From Dactylonectria macrodidyma (lineage: Eukaryota > Ascomycota > Sordariomycetes > Hypocreales > Nectriaceae): a stretch of 64,000 bases of DNA. This document shows positions 1 to 10,464 of this stretch, in pieces. The notes under the pieces are model-generated. The model saw only the letters and a list, made by a program, of their open reading frames with translations, did no database searches and had not been told where the DNA came from. The translations under genes were made by a program, and so were the position numbers. Location of the stretch: contig JAGMUV010000002.1 in NCBI GenBank assembly GCA_020744425.1, positions 2,028,501-2,092,500 of the forward strand, in the 5' to 3' direction. Every line of letters begins with the position of its first letter. Within the stretch, counting starts at the first letter, position 1.

Positions 1-3000
1 GAATGGTCGATTTTGTCGAGGGGACACTCTGGCAAGGATGCGAGGGAGGGAGGGAGGGGGTCAACTCAACGGGTGATTGGCAGTGGGGAACTTTTTGCCA
101 ACTGGGGGCATTGGCCACGAGGTTAGACGCACGTAGTAGAACAGATTACAGTAGATAATGGAGAGCACGGGGCCGGTTCTAGATACCTACTTCGTTGGTA
201 GGCTATGGTGTCGTCGGCCGCCGCCACTTCAGCCAAAGATGAGAACGGATGAGAGGCGCTGCGCAACGTGCGTATGGGCGCGTGTGCTGATTTAATTTGG
301 GAAATGCAGCCCGTTTAAAGGTGTCGGGACCTTTGTTGGAGGGATGAACTGGTGTCGCAATCGGGACTGGCTGCGCAACATGGATGGACAGAAGAGCTAT
401 TGTTATTGCATGAGATGCATCTCTTCTAGTGCCATCTAGTAGTAGGACCTAGTCATTAGTGGCATCTCGCTGGCATCTCACTGGCATCTCATCGCATCTT
501 CCGATGTACACACATCGCCAAAAATGACATGTTGGTGACACAATAGAGCAGCCACAGCAGCAAGCCGATTTCTAGGAGGGCTGCCTCGTTTACCAATCAG
601 AGTCACCATCGGCAGCCGTCGAGATCTCCCCGGAAATGCCGCGACCAGGACAGCCCTGCACCAAGGCCTGGCAGACCTGGCAGACCTGGCAGACCTGGCA
701 GTCGCGGCGAGCGAGCTCCTCGGGGCTGAGGGCGAAGCTGCCGGAGGAGGTCTCGCTGTTTCGACTCTCGAAAGCACCTCATACATTGAGTCATTGTTAC
801 CAGGATGCCTGGATCCTGGTTCGCAACCGCTCCGCAAAGTGGGTTTATTAACACAGATGGATCGAGGGCCAGCATCGCAGCATCGCCCAACTGCAAGTCC
901 CGGAGGACCCGGGGAATGACATGGAAGGGTTCTAGCGTCAGTGGAAGACGAACTCGGTGAGAAGGGCGCCCCAGCCGACAAGCTAAGATAAACGGTGAGG
1001 GCTTGAGGCTTGAGAGGAGGCCCGAGAGTCAGCCTTCTTTCTGATGGAGCAGCCAGCAGCTGAATGGTGACTTGCGACAGCCTGGCCGGAGGCTTCAGCG
1101 CACAAGGGCGACCTGTTCTGCAGAGCACTGACCGAGTGCTGACCGAGTGCAGCCACAAATTTCTGGTAATTACCGCCGCCTCAGCCTGGGCGGCGAGGGA
1201 CTGGAGCCACTGGACTGGAACACTAATGAAGCTGCATCGGGCATTTGTTATGAAAACTGGGTTATGCGGTGCCCTTGGCACTGAACAAGGTGGTGTGAGT
1301 GGGATATTAACTGATACGTCTTGGTACAGTGGATTGTGCCCGGGGAGAGTGGGGAGGGCGTCGGTACCTGGGGCTAAGTCAAGTTGAGCAAGGCCCGGGA
1401 CGTTGAAACATGGCCTCCCGCGCCGCCACTCCAAGTGCAACTCCTCTTTTTGTCCCCTTTGGAACGGAGGAGGAGGAGGAGGCGTAGCGGTAGCATCGTC
1501 GTGCACGTTCGGCGTCGGCGAGGGCTTCACTCCTGGCGCGTGTGGCGTGAGTGACAGCGGAGGCATCAGCAGATGTTCGAATACACGTGGTAACGGGTAA
1601 TAGGGGGGTTGCGCGGTGTCGGTTTGGAGCAAAGAAAGCCCTCCCCGTACGTAGTAGAGAGACATGGCAATTAAGACTTGCGACAGAGCCTGGGACGAAA
1701 CAAGGAGAAGAAAGCCTGGGTGAAAACCGACATGACAGAGCTTGAAAGTGAGGGTTGGCCAATTTCATTGTAATCTTGCTCTACCTTCTTCATAAATCAA
1801 TTATTCTTTCTTCTCTTATTATCATTGTCCCTTTGGGCGCCCTTATGAGTGAGTAGTGCACTACATCCAGTAATTGTCCGTCATGCGTCCCCGGCTCATT
1901 TCATTTCATTTTCAGTTTTCTTTTCATTCGCAGCTGACGGGATGGATGCTTACTGTGGGTGCAGTTGAGCCCTCATCATGGCGGGCCTCATCACTGCCAC
2001 CCGCTACAGGGCGCTGAAAGCTCACTGGAGGCTCGCAACCTCTAGGGCATCGTGATGAGGTGGGTATTGGATGTGGATGACCACCAGGGGGTCGTCCAAT
2101 GCCTCCTTCCTAGGCAAATGTAGGCGCAATAAATAGAAAGTGTGAGAAAAAAGCTCCTCCTAACGTGAAACATGCGGAGCAGGCATGGGCCTTGAAACTA
2201 TTTGAGACAGTGGATTGGGTCCTCGGGCCTGCTCTTAGGCTCTCAGGCCCTCTCTCTCGCACTTGCCCTTCCCCTACAAAGCCGAGCATTGACTGTTTTT
2301 AAGCCCCGGCACTGTAGTGGTCCGACCAGGCCCTGCTGGAAATCCTCCTCTTCCAAACAACCAATCTGGCTTCCAATTATTATCCATCATGATCCATGTG
2401 GCCCTGGCCCATGTGGCTTGTTGTAACGGGCGACAGGAAACGCTCTTGACGGCAGCGGGATGATTTGCTCATTGTGGCAGGGGATTCCCAACTCTCCGGT
2501 CCCAGATCCCAGGTCCCTCTCTGCGTCTTCGTCCAGGTTTCTCCCTCGCTCAATCAGCTGGCCCCAATAAAGCTGGCTCATGACTACAGCAGTCTCAATC
2601 CGATCCCAGTCGCAAGGCGCTGTTCGGCTAACTTTGCTTTCCGATGGGGAACCGATGGGATCGATGAAAGATGACTAGGCTCAACAACAACACTTTTTTC
2701 ACACTCCTTCTCTCATTTTTGCTCATGGGTGGGTGACATCGTTTCCCATCGGGAACCTGACCCAGCCTGTAGATGCTACTGAAGAAATCAGTTTGTCATC
2801 GGCCGAAACTCAAAGAAAACGCGCTACCATCTCCAGCAGTCCAGTTTTTCACTTCAACCGTTACAGTTCAACGTGTCTGATGCAACGTCAATGTCAACAA
2901 AACAACTAACTCATCTGAGCGTTGTAGCAACAGCTAATAACGCCGGCGTTGTCTCGCTTCGCAAATGGGCCCCGAAATCTGTACGTAGTATTGGCGTGAT

Positions 3001-4404
3001 GCTGCTACTGAACTTGGCTGCTTGATTAGTGTCATAGCTCGGCGCCATTATACTGTTATACTCCGCATGGGTGGGTGGGTGAGGCGGGAACCTGGACTTG
3101 CTATGTCGTCAGCATTGAGATGAGAAGGGCGCGAGGATGAGCGTTGGGGCGTCCAAGGCTCCAAGCCAGGTGGGAAAAGACCTTGGAGGGGTCAAGTTGC
3201 TGGTCCCGCTGGGAACCCTAGCGAGGATTTGAGAAAGGCTTGTAGGGCATTTGGTCCTTGTTTACTCTCCGAGATGATTCCTCCCGCACGGCAGGATGGT
3301 AAACCTCGAGCGGACGACATTGCGACGCGACTCCCACAATGCATGCCCTCGCTGGTATTATTCTTGTTGGGGCTGAGCAACGCCGGCAGAGAGAGAAGAG
3401 ACATACGAAGTAACACGGTAGACTCTTCCTCAAAGTGTAACTAAAAGCTAGTCGGTATATGCATGCAACTGCAGCAGTGCATTGGTGGTAACGACGGCAA
3501 TGGCAGCAAGCAAACACGATAACGTCGGTCTGCTGCGTGACTGACCTTCACCCGACCTTGGCCTTGACCTTGCTTTGGACAAGACCGATGCAACCACGGA
3601 CAGGAAACGGCTCCAATCACCAACACAACTCTAGCATCCGAAAGCAGCTAAAACCGGATAGTTGGAGCAAACAGACCGTTTGGAGGCCCTGTCAGAATCT
3701 GGGTTTTCTCTTTTCTTCTCACCCACTCCCACCCACAGACACACACCTTCTCCACTCCCATGCGAAGCAAATTGCGAGCTCATAGATGAGAGTGAGCCTG
3801 CTGGAGCCAAAAGAACGAAGGCCCTTGATCACTTGCAGCGCAGCGCAAGCCACCACCAAAAGCTTCGGAGATCGGACGGGGGATGGGTACCCCTGTCAAG
3901 AGCACCACTAGGAACCGAACCAGCATTCCCTCCCCGCTTTTGCGAGTGGGTGGGAGAGAGTGTGTGTAAAGTTTCCAAGGTATTCAAGCACACTGTACCT
4001 GAGCTTTGTGCTTCCAATAGCGTGCCTGTGCCTGAGAGAGAGCCCCGGATCACGCCAGCCCCAGTTGGCGTTGGTGTACCGCCCACGCGACGCTACGCTA
4101 CGGAGTATGCACAACTATTTTCTCGTCTTCTCCCCCTATGCCTTTCCTTGTTTTGCCAGCCTAGACACACTACGTATAGGGCAAGGCCGTGATGCCATCA
4201 CTTGCTTTCTGAAGGGGGCCGGCGGGCGGATGTATGAGTGTTGGCGTATGGGTTGGTGATGTTGGGCTGGTGCTGGGTGGAGGCTATACATGAGCGGAAG
4301 CTTTGTATTCGAAGAGTCGGAAGCGGCACTCGCACTCACACTCACATTTGAGATTTGGCGGGCCATGATATGGACATGGTCATGGACCTGGAAATGGACT
4401 TCCT

Positions 4405-4444
4405 AACACCCTAACACCCTGCCACCCTACCACCCTAACCACCT
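4405..4444. repeat. 8-bp tandem repeat, about five units (AACACCCT variants)
   Basis: The units read AACACCCT, AACACCCT, GCCACCCT, ACCACCCT and AACCACCT. They resemble the fungal telomere repeat CCCTAA in content, but the period is 8 rather than 6, so this is not a true interstitial telomere. It lies about 840 bp before the downstream start codon. Confidence 0.7.
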
Positions 4445-5116
4445 CCTCCCACTGGGCCATCTGGCTCGTGCTAGTGCTCGTGCTCGTGCTCCATCAGCTT
4501 CGCGTTCCACACCCTCGTCCGCTCCTACGCTCGCCCACACCCTCCTCCACACCTCGTCCGCTCACTCCCGCTTCGCCTCTTCTTTTAGTCCTTGCCTCTG
4601 CCATTTCCTCTGCTCCTTCGGCCTCTGTTTCTTCTCCCTCAATTCTTCTTTCGTTGATTCCTTGTTCCCATTCTCCATTTTCCTGTCGTTCATCACACCC
4701 TATCCTTCGTTAACCCTCATCACGATTCACAACCCCTTGCTCTTATGCCCAAATCCAACTCTCGCTTCCCTTGGGGCTGAATGTCTCTCACTGTTTGCTA
4801 TACACAATCTTTTCTCCCTACACTAAAAAGCACCGGCAGCTGCTTTTCTATACTCCCGTTCACGATTTGAAACACCAACACCTGTTCCGATTCGGACATC
4901 GCCTAGGATCTCCTTGAACACCAAGGGACTCGGCATCCGTATGCGATCAAGGGCCACGACAACAGACATATCTCTCGGACACTGTTGCCAACGGCCTTTT
5001 TTCCGACTCGACCTATTTCCGTTCGGTTCCGTGGATCTGCCCCGCTAAAACCTCATTGTCTACCTATTCTTGGGGCGACCTCGAGTTAAAGGACTGCATA
5101 GGCTTTCGAGCCTGCA

Positions 5117-5158
5117 ATGTCACCATCGTTCAACCTACCCTTCCACGACGGCAATTAG
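5117..5158 (+). promoter_or_regulatory. Candidate uORF of 13 codons in the leader of the four-helix membrane protein
   Basis: An ATG at 5117 opens a 13-codon frame ending at TAG 5156-5158. It is out of frame with the main ORF and lies about 130 nt before its first in-frame ATG at 5287. If transcription starts upstream of it, scanning ribosomes would meet this ATG first. No transcript evidence is available. Confidence 0.35.
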
Positions 5159-5286
5159 TTCATCAAACCCCCTTCGACCTGCTCTATCAAAAGGTAGACG
5201 ACTACCGAGGGGACGGTTGTCCAGCCCTTGACCCCGGCGAACTTGGTCAAGCCATCCGACTTTCGTTTCATATTCAGACAGTGACC

Positions 5287-6717
5287 ATGCAGCGTGCTTT
5301 TTCTGTCACACTAGGCTCCGTGGCTTTGCTCGCGACAATAGCCATCATCGGAGTTCTCATTGTTCTCTCCATTCATGTCCCTCAGGCCAGTGGCCGGACA
5401 ACCTCACAGGTATCCGTTGGCGTCGAGGTTGCTGTCTTCGCCTGCCTGGCCTGGCTGGTTGCAACGTATGCATCGCCCTCAGTGCGATATTGGTCTCGAC
5501 GGAGCCTCAGAGTTGACCAAGGCCTCTGCCTCTTGGCCATCACTTTCGCTACCGTCGCAGTCGTGGCCACTCTCATTCAGTTCAGCAAGGCACCTGTTGA
5601 TCACAGTGACAGTATCCTCGGTGCCAACAAGAACAACTTCCTCACGGGCTCTTCCATTGCCCTCGGACTCTCTTTTGCTTTCCAGAGCATTTTCCTTCTG
5701 TTTCATTTCATTATTTCAAGGACCTCTGACCAAGCCCAATCTCTTCACTCCATGGAGGAGGAACGGAAATCACCCGCCGCCCGAGTAAAGACCATCCGGT
5801 ACAGCCAGACATCACCCGACCCGGACCTGGCAAGCCGACTGAACTCGATGACCTCTCAACATACCCTCTCTTCATCTATCGGTGGACGATCTAGATCGGG
5901 CACTATGACCTCGATCAAGTCGTCGCTCTCACACGCAATTCGCCCGGTTACCTCCAAGACACAGCTCCTATCGAACAAGGAAACGCGACGACCGGCCTCG
6001 ATGGACTCGTACGCTCACCGAACAAGCGGCGATGATGCTTTCGATACGTGGGACACTTCATCGGTTGATACCCAGAACCGCCAAGTTGTCCTGGAAGTAT
6101 CGACGCCTCCGCAAACACATGGCCGCTTCCTCGAGACAATCCCCGGAAGCCCGACAGTGAGCCGGACCCCTAGCCCCAATACCGAAGCGATGCCATTTCA
6201 ACCTCCTCGCATTCGACCCCGGAGCCGCAGCTATAGCCCCGCGCCTCGAAGACGGGAACAGTCGAGTCCTATCCCAGAGCCGCCGCCATCAATGAGCGAG
6301 CTACACATTCACCCCCTGTTCCGCTCCGGCTCGCCGGACCCGCCTCCGGTTACTACGCCGGGTACGGTGGTGATCGCGTCGCCAAATGCTGGACAGGTGA
6401 TTACGCACCGACAGAGCGTCCGATCACTAAATCAGACGCGCGTGTCGAGCAACCCCCTGTTTTCGAGCCCCCTCAGCACCCGCGATAGCACGGTACGAGA
6501 CGAGCAGAGCGTCATCAGCATTACGGAGGAGGAGACTGATTTGGAGACGGAACCGACACCTACCCCATCTGAGCGAACAATGACCCCTCCGATTCCAGAA
6601 TGGGTACTGGGTGCAGGCACTCGGTCGAGTTGGACAGGATATAACACCCGTAAGTCCAAGGTCGTTGGCGAGGGAGACGCGGAGGTGGAGGAGCTGAAGG
6701 AGCTGAAGATGTATTGA
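5287..6717 (+). CDS. Four-helix membrane protein with long disordered tail, function unknown
   Basis: The protein is about 476 aa in a single exon. The first third holds about four hydrophobic segments: residues 5-28, one centred near 50, one near 90, and one near 130-150 that ends in LLFHFIISR. The rest is a low-complexity tail rich in Ser, Thr, Pro and Arg, with many SP/TP dipeptides and an acidic patch near residue 430 (EEETDLETEP), which suggests a phosphorylated cytoplasmic region. I recognise no named family; the layout is one often seen in fungal proteins of unknown function. The frame is open for at least 77 more codons upstream (from 5056), but the first in-frame ATG is 5287, so I start there. 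An unseen upstream exon is possible. The gene has no close neighbour; the next starts 1.6 kb downstream. Confidence 0.75.
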   Translation: MQRAFSVTLGSVALLATIAIIGVLIVLSIHVPQASGRTTSQVSVGVEVAVFACLAWLVATYASPSVRYWSRRSLRVDQGLCLLAITFATVAVVATLIQFSKAPVDHSDSILGANKNNFLTGSSIALGLSFAFQSIFLLFHFIISRTSDQAQSLHSMEEERKSPAARVKTIRYSQTSPDPDLASRLNSMTSQHTLSSSIGGRSRSGTMTSIKSSLSHAIRPVTSKTQLLSNKETRRPASMDSYAHRTSGDDAFDTWDTSSVDTQNRQVVLEVSTPPQTHGRFLETIPGSPTVSRTPSPNTEAMPFQPPRIRPRSRSYSPAPRRREQSSPIPEPPPSMSELHIHPLFRSGSPDPPPVTTPGTVVIASPNAGQVITHRQSVRSLNQTRVSSNPLFSSPLSTRDSTVRDEQSVISITEEETDLETEPTPTPSERTMTPPIPEWVLGAGTRSSWTGYNTRKSKVVGEGDAEVEELKELKMY

Positions 6718-8360
6718 AACAAACTTACGACTTTTTGATGCGCGGATGAAGATATCCAGCTGGTAGGATTATGACTTGGACATGGGGGTTGGCGCTGATG
6801 GCCAAACCCTCATCTCCCTTTACTTGTCTTGGGAGGACAGCCTTTTCTTTTTCTTTTTCTTTGTGTCCTGGATATTGGAATACGGCGGCTTCTACCCAGG
6901 CAACGGGCCTGGGCTTGGCGGTGATACCAGAGGATAACCTCAGCGAGGCGTTTATGATTAATGCTGGTCTCCGCGCCTAGAAGCGGGAGACATGGCGAAT
7001 GATGGGAACGAAACAAATGGTACCTAGACAAAAGTATAGATTTGAAAACAAATAAAAAAAAAAGAAGTCAAAAACCTATGGCACTTACTGTGTGGCATGG
7101 TGTTTCTCTCCCTCCCCTTTTTTGTATGTGCATATATGGTTGTATGCATGTGTGTGAGTGTGTTTTGTCTATGTGTGTATGAAGGGGATTGTTGTTTCTT
7201 TAGTTGTAGTGGTCCGTTCAACCGAAATAGGACTGGTGATGACGTCTTGTCCAACGGGTTTGGTGGAGGAGTAACTTAGTTGGGACCAGACATGGACCAC
7301 TGCCGATGCAAATATGTGAGAAAGCGGGACGGACGGGAATGCGCACACAGTGAGGTGAGAGTGTGGACGGTCACGGTATCCAACTGCACCTGTAGATACC
7401 GTATAGGTACCTATACAGTACAGAGCTGGATGGTAATGAGAGCCCCATCCCACTCATACTGACGCAAGGTCAGCAAAGGTAAGCAAGTAAGGTGAGCCAT
7501 TGCCTTGTTTAGGTACCTTAGGCAACACAGCATTTCTCCCGTTCCTTTCCTTCGGTAGCCTACCAGGCACCAGAGCGACGCGCGCACCGCCACCTGGGGT
7601 CTGGGCTGGCAGGCTTTGCGGCTTGCTATGGGCTCGGAAGCCACTGGAAACAGCCTTAGAGTGGCTGAACGCCCCTCAGCGGACCCCCTCCAGCGGACCT
7701 CCATCCCCTGTAGCCTGTGGCCTCTAGCGCCCAGGCAGGCTAGGCTTGGTAATTAGCCTCTCCTCTGTGCCCAGTAGGTACCAGCAAAGCCGCGTCCCAG
7801 ATTCCCAGTGCAGAACTCGGTGCAGAAAAGCCACGCCCTGGTTGCTTTTCCCCACCGAGGCGTTGGCAGTGGCAGTGACAGGCTGCACTGCTGGGTCGCT
7901 GGAGTCGCTGCTGAGGTGGAACTGAACCCCAGCCCGGCTCTTCCAGGCTCGGCGCCGTTGCCCGTTGCCCGTTGTTAGTGCATGTACTTGATAATTCGCT
8001 TAATGGCTGCGTGGCTCATAGGTACCTAATACCTAAATGTAGTTGTGGTGGCCCGGTGGTGGGTGGTGAAGTGGTAGATGCCCCGGGCGCTAAGTTTGTG
8101 GCACTCGACGTCAAAAGCAGCATCGCCTACTAAGTTCTACCTGTTTGACCTCCTCCATTCACTCCGCCGCCGTCGCTCTCTCGTCAGTCAACTCTCAATC
8201 CTCGATCCTCTCCTCCCTCTCCTCCTTCAAGTCGCCCATTCGCCTCGACTCGATCCGACCTCACCTGCTCTGCCGCCACCATCGTCCTACGGCTGCCGTG
8301 CCCGCTCACCTTCTCTGCTCACCTCCGTCCCCCCCCGCTTCGCAGACTCTTCCGCCCATC
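6718..8360. other. Intergenic: terminator of the membrane-protein gene and promoter of rad23
   Basis: No coding region is recognised. GGTACC occurs at least five times (7019, 7406, 7512, 7777, 8021), once inside a perfect 16-bp palindrome. A TG-rich stretch with short GTGTGT runs lies at 7120-7185. From about 8130 the strand is pyrimidine-rich up to the rad23 ATG, as expected for a fungal leader. Confidence 0.6.
7401..7416. promoter_or_regulatory. Perfect 16-bp palindrome centred on GGTACC
   Basis: The sequence GTATAGGTACCTATAC is its own reverse complement. The same core recurs as TAGGTACCTA at 8019-8028, and as shorter GGTACC sites nearby. It could be a dimeric factor site or simply a recurrent intergenic word of this genome. 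No factor is assigned. Confidence 0.4.
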
Positions 8361-9997
8361 ATGAAGGTCACCTTCAAAGTGCGTCACCACCAGCGCCTTC
8401 CACCATTCGCCCGCCTCGCCTCTACGTTCCCCTCCCTCGCCATATGGCCCCAGATCTCGCAATCCCAATCTGTCTTTGCTGACATACTCACCTCTCGGCT
8501 CTCTAGGATCTTAAGCAGCAGAAGTTCACGCTCGACGTTGAACCCTCCCAGCTGGTACGCCTGCACACCCCGCGCCATGCTCCCGCGCCCTCTCCTCCCA
8601 CCAAACTTGCGAGCTTTCCTGGCTGACGACTGACAACTCCCTCCAACAGATCTCTACTGTCAAAGAACAGATTTCCGCTGAGAAAGGCTGGGATCCCAAG
8701 CTGCAGAAGCTTATCTACTCTGGTAATTCCGCATTCACCACGGAGCAGCCTCGCCTTTGACCAACTTACTAACCTCGATATCAGGCAAGATCTTGAAGGA
8801 TGAAGAAACTGTCGGCTCCTACAACATCGAGGAAAAGGGCTTCGTCGTCTGCATGGTGAACAAGGTACGCATCCACAACTATATTCTGGGCCCCCATTCT
8901 TTACTGATACCTCTCTCGCGATAGCCCAAAGGAAAGCCTGCACCTCCGGCTCCCGCCCCCGAGTCCTCTGCCGCCCCCCCAGCGACGCCCGCTCAACATG
9001 TCGCCAGCACGCCGGCCGTTCCTCCCGCTCCTATTCAGGCTTCTTCGCATCAGTCTGCTGTTCCCGCGACCCCAACTCCCCAGCGCTCCGCCGATGCTGG
9101 ATCCGGCAATGATTCTTCAGCTCTTGCGATGGGCAGCGCGCGCACCGAGGCCATCGCCACCATGGAGGCTATGGGATTCGAGAAGCCTGCGATTGAAGCA
9201 GCTATGCGCGCAGCCTTTAACAACCCGGATCGCGCTGTCGAGTACCTGTTGAACGTACGTGACCAAACCCTTCCTTACATGCAATCGTGCAATGTGACCG
9301 CTGACATTCACTGTCTAGGGTATCCCTGACAACATCCAGCAGGAGGTGCAACAACGTCAAGCTGCTGCCGCCCCTAGTTCCGGTGCTCAAACCGCTGCCG
9401 CTCCCGCTGCACGCGGTGGCGATGATGGCAATGTCAACCTGTTCGACCTTGCTGCTCAGCACGGTGGCGGTTCAGCCAGAGGAGGAAGTGGTAACACACA
9501 GGATGCTGCTGCTGCCGCCGCCGCCGCCGCTGCCGCCAGCCAGGGTGGTGATCTTGGCAACCTGGACTTCCTCCGACACAATGCTCAATTCCAGCAGCTG
9601 CGCCAAGTCGTCCAACAACAGCCCCAGATGCTCGAACCCATCCTCCAACAGCTCGGCGCCGGAAACCCCCAGCTTGCCCAACTCATTGCCTCAAACCCCG
9701 ACCAATTCCTTCAGCTACTTGGCGAGGATGCTGGCGACGATGATGTTCCTCTGCCACCTGGCGCCCAGGCCATCTCTGTCACTGAGGAGGAGCGCGACGC
9801 TATTGAGAGAGTAAGGATCCTCCAACCATTCCGAGACTCGACGCTGTTTACTAACTGCTATCACTCAGCTCTGTCGACTAGGTTTCGACCGTGACCAAGC
9901 TATCCAAGCCTATTTCGCCTGCGACAAGAACGAAGAACTCGCCGCCAACTTCCTCTTTGATCAACCAGAGGACGACGACGCTGGTCCCGGAAACTAA
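8361..9997 (+). CDS. rad23: UV excision repair protein / proteasome shuttle factor Rad23
   Basis: Rad23 carries ubiquitinated substrates to the 26S proteasome and stabilises the Rad4/XPC damage sensor in nucleotide excision repair. I read seven exons: 8361-8378, 8507-8554, 8650-8722, 8785-8864, 8925-9254, 9319-9810 and 9869-9997. All have GT-AG borders and join in frame to 389 aa, which is normal for fungal Rad23. Domains in order are an N-terminal ubiquitin-like domain (1-73, starting MKVTFKDLKQQ), a Pro/Ala/Ser linker, UBA1 (about 145-185, with [19 protein letters not shown]), a linker with an 11-alanine run, an XPC-binding STI1-like domain (about 262-318) and a C-terminal UBA2 (about 345-388, [20 protein letters not shown]). 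The very short first exon of 18 nt would be easy to miss. The gene is convergent with bdp1, 467 bp away. Confidence 0.95.
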
Positions 9998-10464
9998 ACA
10001 AGAGCTCGGGATTGCTGTGTCAGACAGTGCTTGTTACGATTATGACTTGAGGAACGGGGGCATATCCAGGCCTTGGCCAAAGTAATATGGTTGCCGGACG
10101 ACAGTCTGGTTTGGAGATAGTGTGGTCGGTTACAGAAACGCTTCACACGTTCGTGATGCCACCGAGGGACGGCGCCGCCTTATCACGGAAGACATCTGCA
10201 TACCATGATATGTGCGAGGGCAAGGTAGTACAGTCGACGAGATTGACGAATTTAAAATACTTTTAAGACCACATACTTGCTGCGTCTTGTCAGGTATATC
10301 GTCCGTACCCATAGCTCCTAAGGATAGATTGAGTCCTACCTACATCAACGAAACGGTTGATGGCTATTCTATACAGAAGAAAAAAAAACAGCGGGTATCA
10401 TGCCGGTCTCCTATGCGCCGTTCTATTATTTTCCACCCCTCCCTTTATCACGATTGCACAGTCC
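9998..10464. other. Convergent intergenic region between rad23 and bdp1
   Basis: This interval holds both 3' ends. No ORF or RNA gene is recognised. An A-rich run lies at about 10378-10389. Confidence 0.6.

Larger units (their letters stand above)
1..5286. other. Gene-poor left flank and leader of the membrane-protein gene
   Basis: I recognise no conserved gene here. A G-rich tract of the form (GGGA)n lies at about 43-60 and a 9-bp direct repeat near 671-700. An open frame of 395 codons on the minus strand (1665 to 478) starts with ATG, but its composition (Arg, Ser, Pro, Leu, Ala) is what a stopless GC-rich stretch would give, so I do not call it a gene. From about 4440 the plus strand becomes strongly pyrimidine-rich, as expected for the promoter and 5' leader of the gene starting at 5287. 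An 8-bp tandem repeat related to CACCCTAA sits at 4405-4444. Confidence 0.6.

Noticed and set aside
478..1665. 395-codon open frame on the minus strand starting with ATG
   Set aside because: Composition is biased to Arg, Ser, Pro, Leu and Ala without any domain, several other frames overlap it on both strands, and it includes a short tandem repeat. It looks like a chance open frame in GC-rich DNA; transcripts could overturn this.
2060..2100. 5S rRNA-like GACCACCAGG word
   Set aside because: Only about ten bases match the 5S box region. The surrounding sequence does not fit 5S rRNA.
4405..4444. Possible interstitial telomere repeat
   Set aside because: The period is 8 bp and the units are degenerate, so it does not match the 6-bp CCCTAA repeat of filamentous ascomycetes.
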